Assembly (NCBI GenBank): GCA_937919155.1
Contig: CALFPM010000183.1
Coordinates: forward strand, 1-7,479
Direction of reading: 5' to 3'
Length of the DNA: 7,479 nt
From: an uncultured Clostridia bacterium
GTDB lineage: Bacteria > Bacillota > Clostridia > Oscillospirales > Acutalibacteraceae
Part shown: in pieces, positions 1 to 7,015 of the stretch
Layout of the letters: every line of letters begins with the position of its first letter
Position numbering within the stretch: position 1 is the stretch's first letter
Program-made: the position numbers and the translations under genes
The notes under the pieces: model-generated
The model's input: the letters and a program-made list of their open reading frames with translations, nothing else
Told to the model about the DNA's origin: nothing
Database searches by the model: none

Positions 1-13
1 CGAATAAAATAAC

Positions 14-45
14 AAATCCCCCTGAAAATTCATTCAGGGGGATTT
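14..45 (-). terminator. Rho-independent terminator after the TSUP transporter gene
   Basis: A perfect 13-bp inverted repeat (arms 14-26 and 33-45, loop of 6) has a five-pair G:C core. It begins 7 bases after the transporter stop codon. Read on the minus strand it is followed by a U-rich run (TTTGTTATTTTATT), the layout of an intrinsic terminator. The plus-strand side also has a short T run (50-55), so it may work in both directions if a convergent gene lies outside the window. It closes the four-gene unit that starts at the promoter near 3382-3410. Confidence 0.88.
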
Positions 46-52
46 AACATTT

Positions 53-832
53 TTAAAGATAATTAATTCCGTTATAAATATTCAGCACCACAAGCAGAAG
101 CATAACCGCCGAAAAAACTTTTCGGATAAACTTATCGTCAAACTTACGGTTGAATTTGGAACCGATAATTCCGCCGAGTATTGCCGCGGGCAGAATTAAA
201 ATCAGTGTTTTCCATTGATGTGCATACGGCTCAATTCCCGTTGACATAAACATTGTTGCAAGCTTTGAAAGCTGCGAAAAGAAAATAATTGCAACGGAAT
301 ATACAGCCGACTCTTTAACACTGAGCGAAAAGAAAAAAGCAAGCACTGCAACATTAATGGGACCGCCGCCTATGCCGAGGAATGATGCAAAAAAACCGAG
401 CATCAGACCTACCAGCAGAATGGCGGCATTATTTTTAATATGGAACGATTTTCGTTCTTTGCTGACATAAAAGCAAACTGCCGCAAGCAAAGCCGCAAGC
501 ACAAACGCCTGAACGCACCTGACATTTTCCTGGGGAATGGCAGAACTGAGCAAATCCATTGTTTTACTGCCCAGCCATCCACCTGCTATGGATCCTGCGG
601 AAATAAATAAAATAATATCTTTTCTGAATTCAACCTTGTTCTTTATGTAACGCAAAGTTGAAACAACAGACATGGTAAAAACCGCCATTGAGGAAAGAAA
701 ATCAACCTGCATACGGGGTTCTGCGCCTATAAAATCCAGAATCGGTTTTATTATAACTCCCCCGCCCAAACCCACAAAGGCACCGAGAGTTGTGGCAACA
801 AGAATTACAGCAGAATATACAGCAGCAAGCAT
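53..832 (-). CDS. TSUP-family (TauE/SafE) membrane transporter
   Basis: This is a 259-residue polytopic membrane protein of the TSUP family (PF01925). Family members move small anions, often sulfite, sulfonates or other organosulfur or carboxylate compounds, across the cytoplasmic membrane. The internal duplication typical of the family is visible: a glycine-rich GLGGG helix at about 17-32 is echoed by GIGGG at 146-164, and GGWLGSK (84-90) by GGIIGSK (220-226). Several hydrophobic stretches (about 1-30, 44-60, 74-90, 106-123, 136-170, 176-196, 208-226, 238-254) fit 7-8 membrane segments, and the length is usual. The ATG follows the TAA of the ceramidase-like gene with no gap and only a poor Shine-Dalgarno match, so translation is probably coupled. 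It is last in its unit. The substrate cannot be read from sequence; the sulfite-exporter name is only a family label. Confidence 0.9.
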   Translation of the reverse strand: MLAAVYSAVILVATTLGAFVGLGGGVIIKPILDFIGAEPRMQVDFLSSMAVFTMSVVSTLRYIKNKVEFRKDIILFISAGSIAGGWLGSKTMDLLSSAIPQENVRCVQAFVLAALLAAVCFYVSKERKSFHIKNNAAILLVGLMLGFFASFLGIGGGPINVAVLAFFFSLSVKESAVYSVAIIFFSQLSKLATMFMSTGIEPYAHQWKTLILILPAAILGGIIGSKFNRKFDDKFIRKVFSAVMLLLVVLNIYNGINYL

Positions 833-2266
833 TTAGAATCTGCTTACCATATCCGCAAAAGTATCAGCAATAACCTTCTGTGCGCCGATACCCATTGAAT
901 TTGTTTCGTGATAATGGTTAAGGTCAAACTTATCCTTATAGCCGTTAAGATAAGGCTGTGTGGGGTTAAGGATGAAATCGTTGGGAGGAACAACATAACC
1001 TGTCATATCGTTTGAAACGCCGAAAACAACCATTTCAGGCTCACCTGCAATTTCAGCAAGAGGAGTGGGGTTGATTTCTCCTCCCTTGCCTGTGGGAGAA
1101 GTTTCCGCCGATTTATATCCGCCGTATACAGTTGAAACAAAGCTCTCACCGGGAAGGAGAAGAACTTTCTTTCCGCCGATTGACATATAAGTAAGTTCCG
1201 TCATCATCGCGATGCCGATATCACTTTCTTTGCTGGGATATGCCTTGAAGCTCATTACATGGCGCATTGCAAGCAGAGTAAGAACATAGTTTCCTACGGG
1301 CAGATAGAAGGGCTGCTGCATAATCTTCATTTCTGCAGGAAGCTCTTTGTCGTTATCAATTTTAACCGCGGCATCTGCAATCATTTTTGCCTGAAGCTTT
1401 ATGCAGTTAACATTATCTTTTTCGTCAAGTTCAGCAGCATCCATTGCGCCTATTGCACCGATGCCGAAAAGCACATTTGCGCCTTTTTCCGCTTTGATCT
1501 GTTCTCTCATAAAATAAGGATATTCACCGCTGAGCATACGGTTTGAACCGCCGAGAGAATTGGGATGTGCTCCGAAATTCATAATCCATGTTTCTGCACT
1601 GCCGTCCTCGGGAACAAAACGGAATCTTGTGAGAATTTCGTGTTTATCGAGGAAGCCTCTGCGAGTATAAAGACCGTCTTCAATTTTAATATCGCCGATG
1701 TAAAGCTTACCGCTTTTTCTTGCGGCGTATGCTTCTTCCGCAACCTTAACAGCCTTGTTCATCAGCATTTCCATATACTCGGGGTCTTTACCGTCTGAGG
1801 GAATGCTGACAAGATTAGGCTTGCCCCAGTAACCGAGAGTATCAATACCCGAATGGCTGTGTGTGCAGCTGAAATTAATGCACTTGCATCCCTTGATTTC
1901 AGGTGATGCCATAATCATTGAACGGATTTTGTTAACTTCAACTCTTGTCATACCGACAATATCAGCTCCGAGCCAGAGCATACCCTCCTCGTTGCCGCAG
2001 TCAATCCACACTGCGCTTATGTAAACAGGTGTGAGCACGCCTTCCATTTTGTGACCTGAACCGTGGCCTGCAATCCAGTATGTTTTTCCGCTTTCGAGGT
2101 CAGGCATAATTTCATCGGTCGCAAAACCTGCTCTGTATCCGTTTCCGCTGATAACAGTGGGAACAACCTTTTCAATTTCAGGTGCAGTTTCTTTTTTGCA
2201 AACCTTTTTACCGAATGATTTTGTTATTGCAACTATACCTTTTGATGCGAGATCCATAATATCCAT
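833..2266 (-). CDS. Neutral/alkaline ceramidase-like metallohydrolase, function unassigned
   Basis: The 477-residue protein resembles the N-terminal domain of neutral/alkaline non-lysosomal ceramidases (PF04734), zinc amidases that split ceramide into sphingosine and fatty acid. Visible family landmarks are FSCTHSHSG (132-140; H136 and H138), a second histidine in FGAHPNS (H234), LPGE (E374) and NDMTGY (Y424). By position these correspond to the His, His, Glu and Tyr metal ligands known from the Pseudomonas enzyme. Two things differ. No signal peptide is visible, whereas classical members are secreted. The GDVSPN-type loop that carries the catalytic serine reads GAIGAMDAAE (270-279). It is also shorter than classical enzymes of roughly 650 residues or more and seems to lack their C-terminal domain. 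It is probably a cytoplasmic hydrolase acting on something other than ceramide. The start 18 bases after the SecB-like stop has an AAGGAAAGAG stretch upstream; a second Met four codons in is an alternative. Confidence 0.82.
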   Translation of the reverse strand: MDIMDLASKGIVAITKSFGKKVCKKETAPEIEKVVPTVISGNGYRAGFATDEIMPDLESGKTYWIAGHGSGHKMEGVLTPVYISAVWIDCGNEEGMLWLGADIVGMTRVEVNKIRSMIMASPEIKGCKCINFSCTHSHSGIDTLGYWGKPNLVSIPSDGKDPEYMEMLMNKAVKVAEEAYAARKSGKLYIGDIKIEDGLYTRRGFLDKHEILTRFRFVPEDGSAETWIMNFGAHPNSLGGSNRMLSGEYPYFMREQIKAEKGANVLFGIGAIGAMDAAELDEKDNVNCIKLQAKMIADAAVKIDNDKELPAEMKIMQQPFYLPVGNYVLTLLAMRHVMSFKAYPSKESDIGIAMMTELTYMSIGGKKVLLLPGESFVSTVYGGYKSAETSPTGKGGEINPTPLAEIAGEPEMVVFGVSNDMTGYVVPPNDFILNPTQPYLNGYKDKFDLNHYHETNSMGIGAQKVIADTFADMVSRF

Positions 2267-2284
2267 AATTTACTCTTTCCTTTC

Positions 2285-2677
2285 TCAGCAGTTCTTACCG
2301 AACTTATAAATACTTTGTGATTCGATATCAAAATTTGGAATTATAACAGGAGGTACTCCCGCATTCACCGTAAGAGAAGAAATCATTGTTCTTGCGTAAG
2401 GAAAAAGCTCCTTGAAAGTCTGAACATGAAGCAATTCCTTTTTGATTTCGGGGTTGAATGCGAAAATGCCGTGGATAACTGCTTTGATTTTAAATCTTTC
2501 CTTATCGGTTTTATCATTCACTTCAACGGTAAATTCACCAAGGCAGGTGTTGTTGGGCGAATATTTCACGTTGTATGAATACTTTGTTTCAAACTCAAGC
2601 TTCGCGCCGTTTTCGCACTTATTGACAAACTCAATCTCACTTGCCTTGTAGCCTTTAAAAACAATATTGTTTGCCAA
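2285..2677 (-). CDS. SecB-like protein-export chaperone
   Basis: The 130-residue product carries the C-terminal signature of SecB (PF02556): ELLHVQTFKELFPYAR (81-96), then ISSLTVNAGVPPVIIPNFDI (99-118). Compare the LFPYAR, FPxL and NFD elements of proteobacterial SecB. The N-terminal half fits the strand-rich SecB fold (about 20-75). SecB is a tetrameric cytosolic chaperone that holds unfolded preproteins and passes them to SecA. The start is TTG at 2675-2677, directly after the TAA of the cyclophilin gene. It is supported by a GAGGTGAT Shine-Dalgarno (2682-2689) ending 4 bases upstream, and there is no ATG before codon 98. It sits between a secreted isomerase and a ceramidase-like gene, which fits a role in export. 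SecB homologues are also found as chaperones of toxin-antitoxin systems, but no toxin or antitoxin gene adjoins it here. The acidic C-terminal SecA-binding tail is not evident; the protein ends in a short basic tail with a terminal Cys. Confidence 0.85.
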   Translation of the reverse strand: MANNIVFKGYKASEIEFVNKCENGAKLEFETKYSYNVKYSPNNTCLGEFTVEVNDKTDKERFKIKAVIHGIFAFNPEIKKELLHVQTFKELFPYARTMISSLTVNAGVPPVIIPNFDIESQSIYKFGKNC

Positions 2678-3349
2678 TTAAATCACCTCTGCTTTTTCAA
2701 TAACAATGGGTGTTACAGGCTTTGAAAGGGCTCTGTCATTGCCTATGGTCCTTTCGACAAAAAGGAATGAATCAACAACCTCCATACCCTCAACAACAAC
2801 GCCGAATGAAGCATAGTCGCCGTCAAGGAAGGTTGCGTCACCGTAGCAGATAAAGAACTGTGACGATGCGGAATTCATCGAATCTGAACGGCGCGCCATT
2901 GAAACAACACCTCTTGTGTGGGAGAGCTTGTTGTCCTTGTAGCCGTTTGAAGCAAATTCACCGTAAATCTTTTCAGGACTTCCGCCTGTGCCGTCACCAT
3001 TGGGATCGCCGCCCTGAGCCATAAATCCGTCAACAACTCGGTGGAATGTAAGTCCGTCATAAAAATCACTTTCAACAAGCTTGAGGAAATTTTCAACAGT
3101 CTTGGGTGCATATTCGGGGTAAAGCTCAATAACAAACTCTCCGCCGTCTTCCATAGTGAATCTAACCTTTTTATGCTCATCTGAGCCGCTTACGGAAGTG
3201 TCTGACGATTCTCCGTACATATTGGTAATGTCGTTTACACCATTTTTATCGGTTTCATTATTGCCGTCTGCAGTTGTCGATGTTCCGCAAGAAGCAAGAA
3301 CGAACATAAAAGCGAACGCAAGTGCAAGTATTCTGATAATTTTTTTCAT
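2678..3349 (-). CDS. Cyclophilin-type peptidyl-prolyl cis-trans isomerase lipoprotein
   Basis: This is a 223-residue secreted lipoprotein that catalyses cis-trans isomerisation of prolyl bonds, probably helping exported proteins fold outside the membrane. Residues 1-21 form a lipoprotein signal: KK, a hydrophobic core and the lipobox LASC, with Cys21 the lipidated residue. A Ser/Thr/Asp/Asn-rich linker (22-60) follows, then a cyclophilin domain (about 62-222). Domain landmarks are APKTVENFLKL (81-91), the active-site TFHRV with Arg104, GFMAQGGDPNGDGTGG (108-123), SMARRSDSMNSASSQFFI (150-167) with Gln164 and Phe165, and FLDGDYASFG (174-183). The cyclosporin-contacting Trp of human CypA is Phe174 here, as in many bacterial members. 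ATG at 3347-3349 has AGGAG 11 bases upstream and lies about 26 bases below a strong promoter. It is first in its unit, with the SecB-like gene next at zero spacing. Confidence 0.95.
   Translation of the reverse strand: MKKIIRILALAFAFMFVLASCGTSTTADGNNETDKNGVNDITNMYGESSDTSVSGSDEHKKVRFTMEDGGEFVIELYPEYAPKTVENFLKLVESDFYDGLTFHRVVDGFMAQGGDPNGDGTGGSPEKIYGEFASNGYKDNKLSHTRGVVSMARRSDSMNSASSQFFICYGDATFLDGDYASFGVVVEGMEVVDSFLFVERTIGNDRALSKPVTPIVIEKAEVI
2682..2689 (-). promoter_or_regulatory. Ribosome binding site for the TTG-started SecB-like gene
   Basis: GAGGTGAT is an eight-base match to the anti-Shine-Dalgarno sequence, built into the last codons of the cyclophilin gene (Glu-Val-Ile-stop). Eight bases separate GAGG from the TTG start. 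This site decides the non-ATG start and suggests that the two genes are translated in a coupled way. Confidence 0.8.
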
Positions 3350-3381
3350 ATGAACATACTCTCCTATTTTATTACAATTTA

Positions 3382-3410
3382 ATTATATAGTTTACTCTGA
3401 GAAATATCAA
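3382..3410 (-). promoter_or_regulatory. Sigma-A/sigma-70-type promoter for the cyclophilin-SecB-like unit
   Basis: Read on the minus strand, a TTGATA -35 box (3405-3410, five of six consensus bases) and a perfect TATAAT -10 box (3382-3387) are separated by exactly 17 bases. Transcription should start near 3374-3376, giving a leader of about 26 bases before the ATG at 3349. The surrounding sequence is A/T-rich. A short inverted repeat (TTACT/AGTAA) straddles the -35 box, but it is too weak to call an operator. This is the best promoter in the window and lies just after the terminator of the upstream unit. Confidence 0.85.
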
Positions 3411-3440
3411 CAGTAATTTTAAATGTTCATCAAAAATTTG

Positions 3441-3477
3441 CAAAAAAAAGAGAGCCTTGACGCATTGCAAGGCTCTC
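3441..3477 (-). terminator. Rho-independent terminator after the rubrerythrin fusion gene
   Basis: A perfect 10-bp stem (arms 3450-3459 and 3468-3477, core GAGAGCCTTG, loop of 8) is followed on the minus strand by eight consecutive T (3442-3449). It lies 16 bases after the fusion gene's stop codon. The layout is that of a strong intrinsic terminator, and it separates the upstream sugar/oxygen-defence unit from the downstream promoter at 3382-3410. Confidence 0.93.
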
Positions 3478-3493
3478 GCGGTTTCAGTTCGGA

Positions 3494-4672
3494 TTAATAG
3501 TTTTCTTTTCTTACTTCGAAGTAAGCCTGAGGATGAGCGCAAACGGGGCAAACCTCGGGAGCTTTCTTGCCCATAACAAGGTGACCGCAGTTGCGGCATT
3601 CCCACATTGTTTCCTCTGCCTTTTCGAAAACCTTCTGCATTTCAACATTGCTGAGAAGAGCGCGGTATCTTTCTTCGTGTGTCTTTTCGATGGCTGCTAC
3701 CATACGGAACTTTTCAGCAAGTTCTGCAAAGCCCTCTTCCTCTGCTTCTTTTGCGAATGTGGCATACATATCTGTCCACTCATAGTTTTCGCCTTCTGCA
3801 GCATGAAGAAGATTCTGTGCTGTGTCACCAAGCTCGCCGAGAGCCTTGAACCACATCTTTGCGTGTTCTTTCTCGTTGTTTGCAGTTTCAGTGAAAATTG
3901 CCGAAATCTGCTCGTAGCCTTCCTTCTTGGCTACAGATGCAAAATATGTGTACTTGTTTCTTGCCTGTGATTCGCCTGCAAATGCAGCCATAAGATTCTG
4001 TTCTGTTTTTGTACCTTTGAGATTCATTTTTTCTACTCCTTTATCATTATTTTCTGCAACCGCTTCAACTCTTTCAAAGTCTGAGGCGGGATGTTTGCAA
4101 AGAGGACATACAAAATCTGCGGGAAGTTCATCGGACTCGTGAATGTATCCGCAAATCTTACAGCGGTAATACACCTTTGCCGTCTTTTTTACCTCCGGCT
4201 TGGGTTTGATATACTTATGATAATAGTCATAAGTTACGCTCGGCACTTCGGAAAGGATTTCACAATCCGTAACATCCGCAAGAAACAGTGTGTGTGTTCC
4301 CAAATCGGTTGAATTGACAACCTTTGCTGAAATATAAGCGTTTGTGGAATCCGTAATGTAATACAAGCCGTTTTCGCTTCTTTCGGCGAATTTGTAGCCG
4401 TCAAACTTGTCCGTATCCTTGCCGCTTCTGAAACCAAAAGCCTTGAAGATATCAAAATCCGCACTTGTTGTAAGAATACTTGCATTGAATTCACCCGTAG
4501 CCAAAATCATATCGTGGGTTTTGTTTGCCTTATTTACGGCAACGGTTATTCTGTTGGGATTAGATGTGACCTGAGTAACTGTGTTAATTATACAGCCGTT
4601 ATCAAAACCGTTTTCCCTGGCAGTCAGAATATAAAGACCGTAGCCGATTTTAAACATTGCATTCGTGTTCAT
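3494..4672 (-). CDS. Flavin reductase-rubredoxin-rubrerythrin fusion (oxygen/peroxide defence)
   Basis: This 392-residue protein joins three modules. Residues 1-160 are a flavin reductase-like FMN-binding domain of the flavoredoxin/high-molecular-weight-rubredoxin type. Residues 167-202 are a rubredoxin with CKIC (C171, C174) and CPLC (C189, C192). Residues 216-392 are a complete rubrerythrin: a four-helix diiron domain with E233 in GESQAR, ExxH pairs E267/H270 and E329/H332, and glutamates near 309-312, then a rubredoxin-like end with CRNC (359-362) and CPVC (375-378). The module order matches the expected electron path NAD(P)H, flavin, rubredoxin, diiron site, so one chain could reduce hydrogen peroxide by itself. 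A strong AGGAGG lies 6 bases before the ATG. The gene follows the isomerase by 33 bases with no clear promoter and ends at a terminator. The linker (203-215) keeps a ribosome binding site and start for free rubrerythrin. A one-base error joining two genes cannot be excluded. Confidence 0.93.
   Translation of the reverse strand: MNTNAMFKIGYGLYILTARENGFDNGCIINTVTQVTSNPNRITVAVNKANKTHDMILATGEFNASILTTSADFDIFKAFGFRSGKDTDKFDGYKFAERSENGLYYITDSTNAYISAKVVNSTDLGTHTLFLADVTDCEILSEVPSVTYDYYHKYIKPKPEVKKTAKVYYRCKICGYIHESDELPADFVCPLCKHPASDFERVEAVAENNDKGVEKMNLKGTKTEQNLMAAFAGESQARNKYTYFASVAKKEGYEQISAIFTETANNEKEHAKMWFKALGELGDTAQNLLHAAEGENYEWTDMYATFAKEAEEEGFAELAEKFRMVAAIEKTHEERYRALLSNVEMQKVFEKAEETMWECRNCGHLVMGKKAPEVCPVCAHPQAYFEVRKENY
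4025..4042 (-). promoter_or_regulatory. Internal ribosome binding site and ATG for free rubrerythrin
   Basis: Inside the fusion gene, AAAGGAG (4036-4042) sits 8 bases before an in-frame ATG (4025-4027, codon 216). Translation from here would give a 177-residue protein beginning MNLKGTKTEQN, which is how ordinary stand-alone rubrerythrins begin, and of usual length. The site therefore looks like the original start of a separate gene, and may still produce free rubrerythrin beside the fused form. That both forms are made is inferred from the sequence alone. Confidence 0.72.
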
Positions 4673-4705
4673 ATATAACCTCCTCTACATAATTATTGTT
4701 GGCTT

Positions 4706-5722
4706 TTATGCAAAGCATTCAACCAATTTAAGATTTCCCGTAACCGAAAATTTGTTTTTTGCATTTTCGGGCATAAGGAAATAATCTCCTTTTTTAATAT
4801 CGGTGTCATAACCATCACCGACAATTTTACCGTTGCCTTCTGTTACAACATAAACAGAAGCACCTCTGCCGAATTCAAACTTTCCTCCCGAAAGAGTGAC
4901 GCTTCTGACTGCAAAGCTCGGTGTGACAGTTTCGTCAATTATCGCCTCGTATTTAACACCCTCCGATTCACTGATTGTTTTCGGTGTTAACGGAGCAGGA
5001 TATTTCTTGCCGATATCAAAGCATTCAAGGGCTTTTTCCCGGTCAAGTCCGAGATACATCTCTCTGTCCGACAGTTTATATTCACCGCACCAGCGCTCAG
5101 GCTGAATTGTAAAATCCGTAGGCTCCTGCACCTCAAGAAGAAGACAACCGCAGCCGATTGCGTGAACCATTTTTGCAGGAATATAAATTACGTCCCCTGC
5201 TTTTACATTGATTGAGCAAAGCAGATTTTCCATTTCGTTTCCGCCGTTTTCACTCTCGTCAATTGCCTTTTCAAAATCAGAAAGAGTTACGCCGTCTTTG
5301 AAACCGAAAAAGATTTTGGCATCAGGACGGGTTGCAAGAATAATCCAGCTTTCTTCCTTGCCGTATTTTGAGGAAAAATATTTCTCTGAAAAAGCCTTGT
5401 CGGGGTGTGCCTGCACGGGAAGTCGGATTGCACTGTCAAGAATCTTTGTGAGAATACCAAGATCGTCTCTTGAGCCGAGAATTTCCTCTTTGTAGTTATC
5501 GATAGCATCATTGAGATAAATATCAGTACTCTTTATCTTTGAAACGCCCTCATACTCATCGGTGCTTCCTTCGTTAAGTGCCTTAACGCTTGAAGCGACC
5601 CATTCTTCGGGATAAAAACCATCTGTTGAATCATCGCCGAAGAAATCAGAAAAGAGTTTGCCGCCTGTGTAGACTCTGAAAACTCTGTTTTTTTCAAAAA
5701 AGATAGGTTCGTTATAAAACAT
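4706..5722 (-). CDS. manA: Type I mannose-6-phosphate isomerase
   Basis: This 338-residue zinc enzyme interconverts mannose 6-phosphate and fructose 6-phosphate in the cytoplasm, linking mannose use or GDP-mannose supply to glycolysis. The cupin metal site is visible: LPVQAHPDK supplies Gln104 and His106, GKEESW supplies Glu124, and PAKMVHAIG supplies His187. The N-terminal YPEEWVASS (37-45) and EVQEPTDFTIQ (197-207) are family motifs, and the C-terminal cupin half ends with KGDYFLMP (311-318). Length is normal for the short bacterial form. The ATG lies 3 bases after the kinase stop, with GGAG (5732-5735) 9 bases upstream inside the kinase tail, so the two are surely co-transcribed. Partner genes for a sugar kinase and a glycyl radical enzyme suggest that its substrate may come from a dedicated catabolic route, but generic housekeeping use is equally possible. 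Confidence 0.93.
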   Translation of the reverse strand: MFYNEPIFFEKNRVFRVYTGGKLFSDFFGDDSTDGFYPEEWVASSVKALNEGSTDEYEGVSKIKSTDIYLNDAIDNYKEEILGSRDDLGILTKILDSAIRLPVQAHPDKAFSEKYFSSKYGKEESWIILATRPDAKIFFGFKDGVTLSDFEKAIDESENGGNEMENLLCSINVKAGDVIYIPAKMVHAIGCGCLLLEVQEPTDFTIQPERWCGEYKLSDREMYLGLDREKALECFDIGKKYPAPLTPKTISESEGVKYEAIIDETVTPSFAVRSVTLSGGKFEFGRGASVYVVTEGNGKIVGDGYDTDIKKGDYFLMPENAKNKFSVTGNLKLVECFA

Positions 5723-5725
5723 AAA

Positions 5726-7006
5726 TCAATTCTCCGTATATCTGATAAGCTTGCAAGCTTCATCAATATTTCTGTATTTGCCGCAAGCAACGGTCGCCGC
5801 AAGTGCCGCACCGTAAGACGCTTCCTCCGCATAGAGAGGAATTTTGATTTCACAGCCGAACATATCCGCAGTAACCTTGCGCAACGCTCTGTTTTTTCTC
5901 ATTCCGTTGCCTGAGCAGACGAGATTTTTTGCTTTTTTCCCGCCACTTTCGTACATTTCAAAAAGCTCACCCGAAATACCCTTAAGCACAGCAAGAGAAA
6001 AATCTGCAGGAGTAAAATTCTCCTCTGAAAGATTCATAATCGCACCTCTTACCGAGGGGTCATTTCTTGTGCCGCAGAAACGGCAATCAGCTTTAAGAGT
6101 GGTCTCAGTTTTGTTTTCGAGAAGTTTATTGATATAATCGTAAACCGCAGTATCGCCGCCTGCAATCTGCCTGAAAAATCCCTCAAGCATCGCAAATGCT
6201 CTTCCGCCGCAGAGAGCACATCCCGCCGCGAGAAGACGGTTTCCGTCAAACGGTCTGTTTTCAACAATCTTGCTTTCAACGGGAGTTTCAGTAAGCCAGG
6301 AAATCTGAGAACCTGTGCCGACATTGACAAGCGCATTCTCTGCATCCGAAACAGAACCGATAAAGCTCGCCTGATTATCACCGAGTGCAACGCAAACTGG
6401 AATTCCTTTGTATTTTCCGACAGCCTTGAATTCCGCCGTTACCTCGGGCAGACGAGGATTATTGATTGTAAAGCGGTTTTCTTTGATATCAAAGCAGCCG
6501 AGACTTGCGGCATTGGTAATGTGGACAAGAGGTTCCACCACACCGCAGAGCTTCATTGCCGCATAATCCGCAATGGTGCAAAGGCTGACCGCATCCGCAG
6601 GAATCAAACCGTTTATTTCGTTGTAAAAATCCGTTGCAAGACCGTAGCCTGCAAAGCAACCGAGTGTCTGTGCATATGATTTACCGTCTTTATATTCAAT
6701 TGCTGCTCTTTCGTCCTGCCAAGTGTAAAGAGGACTTACCGCATTGCCGTTTGCATCGGTATAAACAATGCCGTGCATCTGACCCGAAAAACCGATTGCC
6801 TGAGCATCGGAAACATCAAGCCCTGCCATAACGGCATAAACCGTTTCCATTATAATTTGGGGATTCTGAATTTTTTCATAAACCTTTTCCGATAGAATAA
6901 ATGAATCATTTGGCAATGTGACAGCTTTTGTTATTTCGCCGCTTTCGCCGTTGACACAAACACCGCAAATGCTTGTTGTGCCGATATCAAGTCCGATAAT
7001 CTTCAT
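5726..7006 (-). CDS. FGGY-family sugar kinase, sedoheptulokinase-like
   Basis: This 426-residue ATP-dependent kinase phosphorylates a sugar or polyol. The two actin-like domains of the FGGY family are evident. The N-terminal nucleotide motif is GLDIGTTS (5-12). SGQMHGIVY (74-82) and LYTWQDER (93-100) form the sugar-side segment. ALGDNQAS (207-214) holds the likely catalytic base Asp210. VNVGTGSQ (227-234) and CSGNGMRKN (364-372) bind phosphate and adenine, and EEASYGAALAA (394-404) is near the end. The combination QMHG, TWQD, GDNQAS and a loop like GCFAGYGLATDFY (116-128) resembles sedoheptulokinase (SHPK) more than xylulokinase, gluconokinase or glycerol kinase. Length is slightly short for the family. 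The ATG has GAGGTGA (7011-7017) just upstream, overlapping the stop of the glycyl radical enzyme. Sugar specificity remains unproven; sedoheptulose 7-phosphate would enter the pentose phosphate pathway. Confidence 0.87.
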   Translation of the reverse strand: MKIIGLDIGTTSICGVCVNGESGEITKAVTLPNDSFILSEKVYEKIQNPQIIMETVYAVMAGLDVSDAQAIGFSGQMHGIVYTDANGNAVSPLYTWQDERAAIEYKDGKSYAQTLGCFAGYGLATDFYNEINGLIPADAVSLCTIADYAAMKLCGVVEPLVHITNAASLGCFDIKENRFTINNPRLPEVTAEFKAVGKYKGIPVCVALGDNQASFIGSVSDAENALVNVGTGSQISWLTETPVESKIVENRPFDGNRLLAAGCALCGGRAFAMLEGFFRQIAGGDTAVYDYINKLLENKTETTLKADCRFCGTRNDPSVRGAIMNLSEENFTPADFSLAVLKGISGELFEMYESGGKKAKNLVCSGNGMRKNRALRKVTADMFGCEIKIPLYAEEASYGAALAATVACGKYRNIDEACKLIRYTEN

Positions 7007-7015
7007 ACCGTCACC

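Noticed and set aside
1259..1798. Plus-strand open frames opposite the ceramidase-like gene
   Set aside because: They are shadows of a strongly supported gene on the other strand, with no recognisable domain.
2285..2677. SecB-like gene as part of a toxin-antitoxin-chaperone system
   Set aside because: The neighbours are a lipoprotein isomerase and a hydrolase; no small toxin or helix-turn-helix antitoxin gene is present.
3392..3417. TTACT/AGTAA inverted repeat around the -35 box as a PerR- or Fur-like operator
   Set aside because: Only five bases per arm, widely spaced, and it does not match the PerR (TTATAATNATTATAA) or Fur consensus.
3533..3970. Plus-strand open frame of 145 codons, Cys-rich
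   Set aside because: It is antisense to the rubrerythrin gene, whose Cys, Glu and His codons and coding bias explain it; it has no family resemblance and no ribosome binding site worth noting.
4673..4740. Possible promoter just before the rubrerythrin fusion (TTGCAT, 16 bp, TATGTA)
   Set aside because: Both boxes are poor matches and overlap the end of manA and the Shine-Dalgarno region; read-through from manA is simpler.
5208..5495. Plus-strand open frame opposite the isomerase gene
   Set aside because: It is Ser/Arg-rich, low in information and antisense to manA; nothing supports translation.
5747..5760. Perfect 14-bp palindrome AAGCTTGCAAGCTT
   Set aside because: It lies within the last codons of the kinase (Glu-Ala-Cys-Lys-Leu) and has no loop, T run or second copy in the window; probably chance.
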